Below are positions 51,834-60,006 of a stretch of 64,000 nt of DNA, piece by piece. The number at the start of each line of letters is the position of its first letter. The stretch's first letter is position 1. This DNA is from Planctomycetota bacterium (GTDB taxonomy: Bacteria > Planctomycetota > Phycisphaerae > Phycisphaerales > UBA1924): assembly GCA_018242625.1 (NCBI GenBank), contig JAFEBO010000012.1, forward strand, positions 310,001 through 374,000, written 5' to 3'. Below the pieces are notes generated by a model. The model did no database searches. It saw nothing but the letters and a program-made list of their open reading frames with translations, and was not told the DNA's origin. Made by a program: the position numbers and the translations under genes.

Positions 51834-52304
51834 AGCCGACCATTCGTGCACGGCGTGAAGCAGATGCAGGCCGCACCGGTCGCACACCCAATCGCGCTGC
51901 CCGTGCGGTTTGACCTCGCCCCCGCACTGCGTGCAGACCGGAGTCTGCTGGGGAGCAAAGGCGTGCCGCGCGCCGCACTCCGGGCAAACAAGCTGTCCAT
52001 CCTGAAGACCGGGCTCCAGTCCCCCAAGGCTGTAACCGCACTTGCGGCAACATCCGTCACTCCGGCGTGGCAGCAGGGCGATATAGATACCGATCAGCCC
52101 GACGAATCCACCGAAGGGCACCAGCATCATCACAAAGGACTCGGGCCGCTGCACACCCAGCAACGCTCCCAGCCAAAGGTAAAACCGCCCGACAAAGTAA
52201 ACCCCCAGCACGCCCAGCCCTGCGGAGAGAAATCCAAGAAGGCGCCGCCGCCACTTGAGTGCGGCCCACCAGACAAACACGGCATAAACCACCAGGAGCA
52301 TCAT
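51651..52304 (-). CDS. Membrane protein with zinc-ribbon motifs
   Basis: The 217-residue protein has three or four N-terminal transmembrane helices (MLLVVYAVFVWWAALKWRRR, LGFLSAGLGVLGVYFVGRFY, MMLVPFGGFVGLIGIYIALL). A cytosolic part with three cysteine pairs resembling zinc ribbons follows: CCRKCGYSLGGL, CPECGARHAFAP, CTQCGGEV and CDRCGLHLLHAV. The CRKCGY-CPECG arrangement is typical of small planctomycete membrane proteins of unknown function. The last 60 residues are read from DNA that also codes for the end of the GldG-like gene. Start codon region has no Shine-Dalgarno sequence. Confidence 0.62.
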   Translation of the reverse strand: MMLLVVYAVFVWWAALKWRRRLLGFLSAGLGVLGVYFVGRFYLWLGALLGVQRPESFVMMLVPFGGFVGLIGIYIALLPRRSDGCCRKCGYSLGGLEPGLQDGQLVCPECGARHAFAPQQTPVCTQCGGEVKPHGQRDWVCDRCGLHLLHAVHEWSALTKHSPVHDPKSENGEGHAENEQGAKKDETSGVDGSDERDGPGLRALGDQFVGKAQPVKR

Positions 52305-52363
52305 GGGCCGTGCGTCCGCTCATCAAAACGGGCGCTCCGGGTCAATCGCACGCGCCCCCCGGC

Positions 52364-53470
52364 CTAACGGCCGGCCTTGAAGAATGTCCGAAGCGAATCG
52401 TAGATATCTTCGCGTCCGTTCACTTTGCTCGTGATCAGCCGCGGGCCGAGTTCATCGGGTCTGCCGTCCTTGAACGCTTCGTTCAGAACGCTCAGAAAGC
52501 TCCCGCTGCCGTACGCGCTCGTGACCTGGCAGTAGCCGAACATGTTGCAGATGGGGAGCAGTTCCTCGTCGAGCAGCTTGACGCACAGACGGTTGTCCGC
52601 GTCTGAGCTGTTGTCACCGTCGGAAAAGTGAAACAGATACGTATTCCAGTCTCCCGGATCGTAATGTGCTTCGAGCAGTTCCTTGCAGCAGTAAAGTGCG
52701 CTGCTGATGCGGGTGCCGCCGTCTTCTCGAACACTGAAAAACGTCTTGCGGTCGACCTCCTGGGCCTTGACGTCGTGCACGATGAACCGGCTTTCCACTC
52801 CCTCGTAGTTCCGACGCAGCCAGGTGTCGATCCAGAACGCCTCCAGCCGCACCAGTTCCTTTTGCTCATCTCCCATCGAACCCGAGACGTCCATCATGTA
52901 CACGATCAGCGCATTGCTTTGAGGCTTCTTTACCTCGTTCCAGCTCCGGTATCGCAAGTCGTTGCGGATCGGGATGATCACCGGGTTCTCGGAGTCGTAC
53001 GTGCCCATCGAGATCTGGCGTTTGAGCGCCTCGCGATACGTTCTCTTGAAATGGCGCAGTGCCGCAGGTCCGACCGGGCGAATGCCCGAGTACTTGTCGC
53101 GGATCGTGGTGATCCTGTGTTCGCCGCGCGGCTTGATTCGAGGCAGTTTGAGTTCTTCCGCGAGGATGTCCGCGAGTTCGTCCATCGTCACATCCACTTC
53201 CAGGATGTGACGACCTTCCTGCTCCCCGCCCTGACCCTTGGCGCCGCCCACGGACTGACCTTCCTGCCCTTCGCCCATGCCCACCCCGCCGGAGTTGTCG
53301 CCGTAACGGAACGTGGGGATGTCTATGTCGTGCACGGGGATGGAGACAAACCGCTTACCCTCACGCCCGATGAGCTCACCACGCGACAAGAACTTGCGCA
53401 GGTCGCGTCGGATCCTGCCCTGCACGATCTGCCGGAATCGCTGATGGTCTTGCTCGATCTTGCTGACCAT
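52364..53470 (-). CDS. DUF444 (YeaH/YhbH) family protein
   Basis: The 368-residue protein starts MVSKIEQDHQRFRQIVQGRI, the standard DUF444 N-terminus. SIPVHDIDIPTFRYGDN and a Gly-rich linker follow, then a von Willebrand A-like domain with the MIDAS motif MMDVSGSMGDEQKELVRL and downstream FHFSDGDNSSD. In enterobacteria and Bacillus this family is encoded next to PrkA and SpoVR and takes part in stress or sporulation signalling. Neither neighbour occurs in this window. ATG at 53470 matches the family start; the frame extends 43 codons upstream without similarity. The 162 bp before it hold nothing recognisable. Confidence 0.88.
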   Translation of the reverse strand: MVSKIEQDHQRFRQIVQGRIRRDLRKFLSRGELIGREGKRFVSIPVHDIDIPTFRYGDNSGGVGMGEGQEGQSVGGAKGQGGEQEGRHILEVDVTMDELADILAEELKLPRIKPRGEHRITTIRDKYSGIRPVGPAALRHFKRTYREALKRQISMGTYDSENPVIIPIRNDLRYRSWNEVKKPQSNALIVYMMDVSGSMGDEQKELVRLEAFWIDTWLRRNYEGVESRFIVHDVKAQEVDRKTFFSVREDGGTRISSALYCCKELLEAHYDPGDWNTYLFHFSDGDNSSDADNRLCVKLLDEELLPICNMFGYCQVTSAYGSGSFLSVLNEAFKDGRPDELGPRLITSKVNGREDIYDSLRTFFKAGR

Positions 53471-53632
53471 TACCCCACCGTTTCGCGCGGCCACGGGGGC
53501 CGCCGTCCTTGCGTGTTCGGTCGGGCGGCGGTCCTGCCGCCCTTCACGTTCTCGGCACATGTCGATCCGTTCCCCAAAGGCAAACGGATGCAGACTCATT
53601 GAACCCGGCCGGATTTCATCGACCTAAAGCGG

Positions 53633-54598
53633 TTACAGCTTGCTCATGCCGGCATCGGCCGGCCCAGAAACCGGCAAAACGGACCTTCTCCGGCCGGCGA
53701 GCCACCAGACGCACAGCAGGCCGACCGGGATCGCCACAACAACCTCACAGGCCCGATTCACCAGCTCGGTGGAAACCCCGAAGGCCAGCGGCACGTCGCT
53801 TCCGTCTCCAAACCACTTGGGCAGCACGCGGGCCGAAAAACCGACGAGCCATTCTCGGACTCCCAGGCCATTCCCCGCGATGGGAACAAGCGACGCAGAT
53901 TGACTCACGCCCGCTATTGCCGATGCCCCGCTCACGCCTACGTTGCGCCCCGCGATCCAGAAGAGGAGCCAATATCGCACGGCCCAGACGAGCGAGTCCG
54001 CGTAGCGAAACGCGAAAGCGGCGCTGTAACGCCAGCAGGGTGAAAACCGTCCGGTCCGAGGAAATGTGAATGCACAAACCGCCGCGGCCGGAAGCGGAGC
54101 GAAGATCAGCAAGCCTCGCAGCCACTCTCCCGCCCCCAGACGCGAGGCAACAGCCTCGCTCAAGAGCGCGGCACCGACCTGCGTCACAAAGCAGGCGAGA
54201 CCGACGACAATCGACTGCACCACCACGAGCACGGAGCATCGGAAATCGATCTTGTTCACGACCTTGTGATATGCAAGACGCCCGGCGACCCCGGGTTTGA
54301 GGGGCAGGAAATTCAGCAGCCAGGCGGCGCCCAGCAGCGCGAACATCTCGAAGCGCCCGACAGAACCAAACCGCAGCGTGAGCACGCGGAAGCTCGCTGA
54401 AGCCAGACCCAAGCAGGCCAGCGGCAGAGCGATAAGAGCCGCAACCGCCCAGGGCTTCTCCGCCGCTGAACGAAAGACATCGATCGCCGAACTGCGGATG
54501 GCGAAGAAGACGGCGCCGGCAAGCAAAGCCACGCCGGCGCTGGACAGCAACAAACGAGCCCAAGGGGCCCTGCCAGGCTCGCCGCCCGGCGCGGTCAT
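53633..54598 (-). CDS. Lysylphosphatidylglycerol synthase-type (UPF0104) membrane protein
   Basis: The 321-residue protein has eight or nine transmembrane helices (LLLSSAGVALLAGAVFFAIR, VAALIALPLACLGLASASFR, LLGAAWLLNFLPLKPGVAGR and others). The LLNFLPLKPGVAGRLAYHKV segment and SLVPIAGNGLGVREWLVGFS are characteristic of the LPG-synthase transmembrane/flippase-like family. No C-terminal aminoacyl-transferase domain is present, so it cannot itself make lysyl-phosphatidylglycerol; lipid transport is possible but not shown. It overlaps the preceding large TPR gene by ATGA. Confidence 0.75.
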   Translation of the reverse strand: MTAPGGEPGRAPWARLLLSSAGVALLAGAVFFAIRSSAIDVFRSAAEKPWAVAALIALPLACLGLASASFRVLTLRFGSVGRFEMFALLGAAWLLNFLPLKPGVAGRLAYHKVVNKIDFRCSVLVVVQSIVVGLACFVTQVGAALLSEAVASRLGAGEWLRGLLIFAPLPAAAVCAFTFPRTGRFSPCWRYSAAFAFRYADSLVWAVRYWLLFWIAGRNVGVSGASAIAGVSQSASLVPIAGNGLGVREWLVGFSARVLPKWFGDGSDVPLAFGVSTELVNRACEVVVAIPVGLLCVWWLAGRRRSVLPVSGPADAGMSKL

Positions 54599-57306
54599 TT
54601 GCCCGGCGACCTCACAGCACCGGCCGGAGTGCTGCCGGAGCTTCCGGAAGCGTCGCTCCTTCGTGGCTCGAGCGCCGCTTCAAGGCCGGGCCCGAGCGTG
54701 GCATAGCAGGACGCACCCTTCTCGAGGCGTTCGGTTTGCAGCTTGGCGATCAGCTTGAGCTTGGGATCGGACGAACCCTGTAGTGCCTTGAGCAGCGGAT
54801 CGTCCGCCTTGCCGCATCGCGAGATGACCACTACGGGCAGAACGTCCGCGTCGGTTTCCTGCTTGGCGACCTGATCAAACTCGCCGAATTCCGAAGCCTG
54901 GCCGGCGTGCGGCAGGACGCTTGCCAAAGTCGCTCGCGCCTTTGGCGAGAGGCTCGGATAGCGCTTCGCGAAGGCCTGGGCCATCGTCGCCCGGTCTACG
55001 GTCGAAATCTTGCGTCCTGAGTATTCCTCACCCAGGACAAGCGCCCGGGCGGCCGCTCCGAGACGGACGACCGCGCCTTCGTTGGCGCTCGCGACCTCAG
55101 CGGCCAGATCTGCCGCACCGAGTGTGGTTTCCGGCAGCGTCGTACGCACGATCACGGGCAACTCGGTCTGCACGCAGCCCGGGCCGGGATCGATCCCTCT
55201 CTGGCCCGTGACGAATCCCTGAACGACGCGGTACTTGGCCCGTATGACCGATGCCGCGACATCTTCGCAGAACCAGCCCGTCAGACCAGGGTCCGCCCAA
55301 ACGACGGCCTCCAAAGTTTCCCCCGGCATCAGGCGCAAACGCCGGTCCAAGTCCACGACTTCGGGCTTCGACATCCTGCGTGCTTCCGCGGCCTTCATGT
55401 CGATATTGGGCGTGAACAGGAACCTGCTGTTCATCGGACGGTTCGCGCCAAGCCCCATGGGCAGCGCCCCCAGGTTACGGATCGAGAGCTTCACGAGCAT
55501 CGGCGAGAGCGGGTCCTGCGTGGTCGAAAGCGGCTCGGCAGAAACGCCCACAAAATTCCTCGGTTGGCTAACGATGTCTTCGATCCATCGGGGAATGCTC
55601 GCCGCCACCTTTTCGAGAGCGGCGGTATTGGCAAAGACCGGTTCGTGCTTTCCGGCGACCCGCTCAAAGAGAGATGCGGCCGCCGCACCCTGCACAGTCA
55701 GGGGCGAAAGCTTGATGATTTCCCGGTACGCCGCCCCGGCCTCGGGCTTGCGTCCCATCTTCTCGTAGAAAATGCCCTTCGCGAGCTGCGCGTTCAACTG
55801 CTCGACGGTCGGCAATTCGGAACTGGATTTGTCGATCGCGAACGGTGTCAGATCGGCCACTGCCCCAGCGTGATCGCCCTTGGCGCCTTTGACGATTGCC
55901 GCGAGAATCGCCGGTCGAAGGTCGGTCGCGGAGAGCGGCGGCTCAAGCTTGGAAAAATCGGTCTCGATCTTGTCGACCTGGACGCCCATCAAACCGCGGT
56001 AGATCTGAAGGTCCACGAATGAATCACGGGAGATCTGCTGGGCGTCTTCCTTCGTCACCCCTCTCGGGCGCTTGGAATCGTCGGGCGCCTCTTTCATCAT
56101 CCGGTTGGTCGTCAGCGCCAGGTCGGTGAGCGACGTATCGACCGCTTCGGCGTTGCCCTCCGAAAAGGCCGCGAAAGCACGCACGACTTCGGCGGTGCGA
56201 GGCAGGCGAACGTCGTTCGGATCGATCACGTCCTCGCCGGGCACCTTCATGACCATCTGGTGCTCGGCCACCTGCCGAGCGTTGTGGCGTTCAGCATTCA
56301 GGCTCCGCTCCAGCTCGTCGCGGACGCTCTTGGGTCCCGCCACCTGCCAGACCAGCGCGAGGCGGTGCAGATCCATGTCGCCCTGCAGATCCGAACCGGC
56401 GGCCTTGATGATCTTCTCGGCGATGCCGAAGAGGCGTGAAGCGCCGTTGAACGCGCCGCCCGAGGCGAGCTCGTCCACCATGTTCAAGTAGATCTGCGGG
56501 TCGAGCGGGTCGGCGTAGAGCATGTTGCTCATGAGCTCGAGCCGGCCGACCGCGTCGTCCACCGAATCCGCGTAGTACGTATAAGCCACCAGGGCTGCTT
56601 CTTTGTTGGTCGGATCCAGTGCTGTCGCCAGCTTCAGCTTCTCGGTGAATTTGTCATCGTTATTGCGTTCGCGGTACAGGAGCGCCGCATCCAGCGCCAG
56701 CCGGCTGCGGATCGCGGGATCAAGGCCCTTTCCTTCCGGGCCGGTGAATCGTTCGTACGCCGCCAATCGCTCTTCGGCAGTCTGGAACTGACCGATACGG
56801 GCCGAGATCAACCGCAGCTGCGCGACCGTATCGGACGGGTCCAGCTTGAGCAGTTTCTGAGTCGATTCAACCGCACGCTCCTCATCGCCGGCGTTCCATT
56901 CGCACTCGATTTTGCGCCGCACGAGATCGGCATCATCCGGCTTCGTCTTCGCGGCCTGGTCGAGAAGAAAAGTCGCGAGCTTGTAGTCGCGCTGGTCGGG
57001 ACCGCCGGTGAGCCGCAGATCGATCGCGGCCAGCCGCTGGAGCGATCGCGTCGCATAGTCGTCAAGAGTCCAGGCGGGCGCCTGAAGGGCGGGACGAAGC
57101 GGAGCCGCGGCGAGCCTTGGCGAATCCGCGGCTGAGGGCGCTCCGGCCTTTGGATCGGCGGCCTTTGAATCGGGCTTTTTGGCGTCGGCCGCTTTCGGTG
57201 ACTGCGCCAATGCCGTCGGGAACCCGAGAAGCATCCCGGCAACCACGGTCAGAATCAGCGGCGTGGTTCCGATGGCCCGATGCCGCGTGAGCTTTGATGT
57301 TCGCAA
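54595..57306 (-). CDS. Large secreted tetratricopeptide-repeat protein
   Basis: The 903-residue protein starts at a TTG with GGAGG upstream and carries a signal peptide (TTPLILTVVAGMLLGFPTAL). A low-complexity Lys/Ala/Pro stretch (AADAKKPDSKAADPKAGAPS) is followed by helical TPR-like repeats from about residue 80 to 620. Examples are YKLATFLLDQAAKTKPDDAD, AVESTQKLLKLDPSDTVAQL and AKGIFYEKMGRKPEAGAAYR. A C-terminal region from about 640 (LVKLSIRNLGALPMGLGANR) looks beta-rich. Function unknown; a scaffold role in the periplasm is inference. It is coupled by ATGA to the downstream membrane protein. Confidence 0.75.
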   Translation of the reverse strand: MRTSKLTRHRAIGTTPLILTVVAGMLLGFPTALAQSPKAADAKKPDSKAADPKAGAPSAADSPRLAAAPLRPALQAPAWTLDDYATRSLQRLAAIDLRLTGGPDQRDYKLATFLLDQAAKTKPDDADLVRRKIECEWNAGDEERAVESTQKLLKLDPSDTVAQLRLISARIGQFQTAEERLAAYERFTGPEGKGLDPAIRSRLALDAALLYRERNNDDKFTEKLKLATALDPTNKEAALVAYTYYADSVDDAVGRLELMSNMLYADPLDPQIYLNMVDELASGGAFNGASRLFGIAEKIIKAAGSDLQGDMDLHRLALVWQVAGPKSVRDELERSLNAERHNARQVAEHQMVMKVPGEDVIDPNDVRLPRTAEVVRAFAAFSEGNAEAVDTSLTDLALTTNRMMKEAPDDSKRPRGVTKEDAQQISRDSFVDLQIYRGLMGVQVDKIETDFSKLEPPLSATDLRPAILAAIVKGAKGDHAGAVADLTPFAIDKSSSELPTVEQLNAQLAKGIFYEKMGRKPEAGAAYREIIKLSPLTVQGAAAASLFERVAGKHEPVFANTAALEKVAASIPRWIEDIVSQPRNFVGVSAEPLSTTQDPLSPMLVKLSIRNLGALPMGLGANRPMNSRFLFTPNIDMKAAEARRMSKPEVVDLDRRLRLMPGETLEAVVWADPGLTGWFCEDVAASVIRAKYRVVQGFVTGQRGIDPGPGCVQTELPVIVRTTLPETTLGAADLAAEVASANEGAVVRLGAAARALVLGEEYSGRKISTVDRATMAQAFAKRYPSLSPKARATLASVLPHAGQASEFGEFDQVAKQETDADVLPVVVISRCGKADDPLLKALQGSSDPKLKLIAKLQTERLEKGASCYATLGPGLEAALEPRRSDASGSSGSTPAGAVRSPGK

Positions 57307-57360
57307 GGATCAGCCTCCGTGCCCTAATTCGCTCCGGTATCGGGCGGAGTTCGCCGATAC

Positions 57361-57657
57361 CTACCAAAGCCCGACGACAAACCGGGCCCCGGCCCCAAAC
57401 AGGGCGAGAAAGACGACGCCCTCGGTGAATGCCACCAGACGACGATCTGCCGAAGGAAACCATCGGTCCGCCACGGCCGCCATAAACACGAACAGCCCGG
57501 CACAGACGGCACTTGTACCAAGCCATAAACCGTGCGTCCGGATCCATCCGCCCGAAGCCGGTCCGAAAATTGCAGCCATGCCCGCCAGAGCGAGTAACGC
57601 GGACCAGACCGTGAACAGGATGGTGCGGAGCCAAAGCACCGCGGCGGGAGAGCTCAT
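57361..57657 (-). CDS. Small integral membrane protein, unrecognised
   Basis: The 98-residue protein has about three transmembrane helices: AVLWLRTILFTVWSALLALA, LWLGTSAVCAGLFVFMAAVA and RLVAFTEGVVFLALFGAGAR. The start ATG at 57657 gives MSSPAAVLW; an in-frame start six codons earlier adds MLGDSG. AGGG or GGAG lies upstream. It sits between rho and the large TPR gene on the same strand, 68 nt after rho, and may ride on the rho transcript. No family recognised. Confidence 0.55.
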   Translation of the reverse strand: MSSPAAVLWLRTILFTVWSALLALAGMAAIFGPASGGWIRTHGLWLGTSAVCAGLFVFMAAVADRWFPSADRRLVAFTEGVVFLALFGAGARFVVGLW

Positions 57658-57725
57658 CCCTGAATCTCCGAGCAATGAATCCCCTGGCGACCAACACCCG
57701 GCCGGCCCGGGCCAGTGTACCCGGC

Positions 57726-59696
57726 TCAGCCAAGCGCCATCGTCATCAGGAACTCGGCGTTGGTCTTCACTTTCTTCAGCCGGCCCTTGAGCAGTTCCAT
57801 CGCCTCGACGACGTTCATGTCGCTCAGCACCTTGCGCAGTCGGTGTACCAGTTCGAGTTCCTTGCCGTCGAGCAGCAGTTCCTCGCGCCGTGTGCCGGAG
57901 GCGGCGACATCGATCGCCGGCCAGATCCGCTTCTCGACCAGCTTGCGGTCGAGGTGCAGTTCGCTGTTGCCGGTGCCCTTGAATTCCTCGAAGATCACCT
58001 CGTCCATCTTGGAGCCCGTGTCCACGAGCGCCGTGCCGATGATCGTCAGCGATCCGCCCCGCTCGATGTAGCGGGCGGCGCCGAAGAACTTCTTCGGGCG
58101 CTGCAGGGCGTTGCTGTCCAGACCGCCCGTCATGATCTTGCCCGAGTGCGGCATCTCCGCGTTGTACGCGCGGGCCATGCGGGTGATCGAGTCGAGCAGG
58201 ATGACCACGTCCTCACCAAACTCGACCATGCGCTTGGCCTTCTCGATCACCATCTCGCAGACCTGGACATGGCGATGACTCTGCTCGTCGAACGTCGAAG
58301 CGACGACCTCGACGTTTTTCGCGGCGCAGTGGCGCTTGAAGTCGGTCACTTCTTCCGGCCGCTCGTCCACGAGCAGGACGATGATCTTGACGTCCGGATA
58401 GTTCCGGGTGATCGCCTTGGTCATCTTCTGCATCAGCACCGTCTTGCCGGTGCGCGGCGGTGCCACGATCAGCGCACGCTGGCCCTTGCCGACCGGCGCC
58501 ACCAGATCCATCACCCGGCACTCGATCTCGTCCGGTGTCGTCTCGAGCACGTACCGCTTCTCGGGGTGCAGGGGCGTCAGATCCTCGAAGTTGACGATGT
58601 TGGCGATCGCCTTGGGATCCTTGCCGTTGACCGTCTCGACCCGCAGAAGCGCGAAGTAGCGCTCGCTCTCCTTGGGCGGACGGACCATCCCGCGGACGGT
58701 CATCCCGCGGCGAAGACCTAGCCGGCGGATCACTCCGGGGCTGACATAGATGTCGTCCGGGCCTGGCAGGTAGCTCTGCTCCGGGCTACGCAGGAATCCA
58801 AACCCGTCGGGCATGATTTCGAGCGTGCCCTCGCCGAACATCAGCCCCTGCTTCGCGGCGCGGGCCTTGAGGATCTTAAAGATCAGGTCCTGCTTGGTGA
58901 ATTGATGGAAGTCGGCCAGGCCTTCCTTCTCGGCGACCTTGAAGAGATCGTCGATTTCCTTGAGCTGCAGCTCATTGATGCTGATGGCATTCTTGAGAGC
59001 CGATGGGTCGGCGCTCTTGGCGATCCGCTCAAGCTCAATGCCTTCCCGTTCGAGTTCCTCGTCGCTGGGCAACTCGCCCAGGTTCATGCGCTGGTAGCCA
59101 CCACCCGGATAGCCACCCCCTCCTCCGCCACCACCACCCCCTCCGCCGCCGCCCCCCTGACCGCCAGAGCCCTGCTGAAAGCCGCCCGGTCCGCCGAACC
59201 CCATTCCACCACGGCGCTTCTTGCGTTTGCGACGCCCGCCACGATCGTTCCAGCCGCCCTGGGGGTATCCGCCGCCGTATTGCTGCTGGGGATAGCCCTG
59301 CGGGCCACCCTGGTTACCGCCTTGCTGAGGCCCGCCCGGAGGGGTTCCGTTGGTCTGCTGACCGGGCCCCTGCGACTGTTGCGCAGAGTGCTGGGAAGGA
59401 GCGGAAGCCGTGGAAGGAGCCTGCGAGGGCTGGGAGCTCGGCTGGGGAGTGTGCGCCGGCTGGCTGGGCGTGGGAGCGTCTTCGTAACGCGGCTGGATGG
59501 GACGGTCGTTCCGAGCCGGAGGACGCTCGGATCGCGGCTCCGGAGCGGAACGTTCCGGCGGCGGGGCGTCGACGGACTTGGGTTCGACGACCGTGGCTGC
59601 ACCCTTCTTGCTGTCCCGGCGGGGACCGACCGGACGGAACTTCGAGCCGGACCGTTCAGTTTTCGCATCGGACTTGGAGGAATCAGACTTAGCCAT
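57726..59696 (-). CDS. rho: Transcription termination factor Rho with long disordered poly-Gly N-terminus
   Basis: The 656-residue ATP-dependent RNA translocase ends transcription. Residues 1-205 are predicted disordered: a charged start, Gln/Pro/Ser-rich stretch (75-150), the basic patch RRKRKKRR (155-162) and a run of 15 glycines (181-195). The Rho core follows: N-terminal helices from about 206, the RNA-binding cold-shock-like fold ([20 protein letters not shown]), Walker [13 protein letters not shown] (413-424), [25 protein letters not shown] and [21 protein letters not shown]. coli Rho is about 419 residues, so the extension is roughly 230. ATG at 59696 is chosen because the basic Lys/Ser-rich extension starts there. 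Confidence 0.96.
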   Translation of the reverse strand: MAKSDSSKSDAKTERSGSKFRPVGPRRDSKKGAATVVEPKSVDAPPPERSAPEPRSERPPARNDRPIQPRYEDAPTPSQPAHTPQPSSQPSQAPSTASAPSQHSAQQSQGPGQQTNGTPPGGPQQGGNQGGPQGYPQQQYGGGYPQGGWNDRGGRRKRKKRRGGMGFGGPGGFQQGSGGQGGGGGGGGGGGGGGGYPGGGYQRMNLGELPSDEELEREGIELERIAKSADPSALKNAISINELQLKEIDDLFKVAEKEGLADFHQFTKQDLIFKILKARAAKQGLMFGEGTLEIMPDGFGFLRSPEQSYLPGPDDIYVSPGVIRRLGLRRGMTVRGMVRPPKESERYFALLRVETVNGKDPKAIANIVNFEDLTPLHPEKRYVLETTPDEIECRVMDLVAPVGKGQRALIVAPPRTGKTVLMQKMTKAITRNYPDVKIIVLLVDERPEEVTDFKRHCAAKNVEVVASTFDEQSHRHVQVCEMVIEKAKRMVEFGEDVVILLDSITRMARAYNAEMPHSGKIMTGGLDSNALQRPKKFFGAARYIERGGSLTIIGTALVDTGSKMDEVIFEEFKGTGNSELHLDRKLVEKRIWPAIDVAASGTRREELLLDGKELELVHRLRKVLSDMNVVEAMELLKGRLKKVKTNAEFLMTMALG

Positions 59697-59998
59697 GAGT
59701 CGGGAAGCTCCGAAAGAGTGCGCCGCGGCACGCGGTGCTTGAGAACGAGAGAGATGGAAACAATCGAATTGGAAACGGAGAATGCGGTTCACACGCCGGC
59801 GGATTGCGATGGTTCCACGCCGGAGAGAAGAAGGGATGCCGCCTGTTGATTCCGCTCAGCCGGGTACGCGGAATGGCCGCGAAGAAGCACCCGAAATCGC
59901 GAATTTGGAAAGCGGCGAGGTCGACCGCGTAGCACCCGGGAGCAAGAACCCCCGTCCGCGGTCTGCAAAGTATACCCAAACAACAACGCGCGAGGCAA
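59697..59998 (-). promoter_or_regulatory. rho promoter and pyrimidine-rich leader
   Basis: On the minus strand TTGCCT (59993-59998), an 18-nt spacer and TATACT (59969-59974) form a good sigma70-type promoter. The 260-nt leader that follows holds no convincing gene. Its last 60 bases before the ATG are rich in YC dinucleotides (around 59738-59772), resembling a rut site, as expected if Rho represses its own synthesis. That regulation is known in other bacteria; here it is inferred. Confidence 0.5.
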
Positions 59999-60006
59999 GC
60001 CCCGTT

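Noticed and set aside
59105-59155. CCACCACC/CCGCCGCC run as a tandem DNA repeat or microsatellite
   Set aside because: It is the coding region for the 15-glycine run of Rho with mixed Gly codons, not a uniform repeat.
59689-59979. A 96-codon frame in the rho leader as a possible leader peptide
   Set aside because: No ribosome-binding site or conserved feature; the region is better explained as an untranslated pyrimidine-rich leader.
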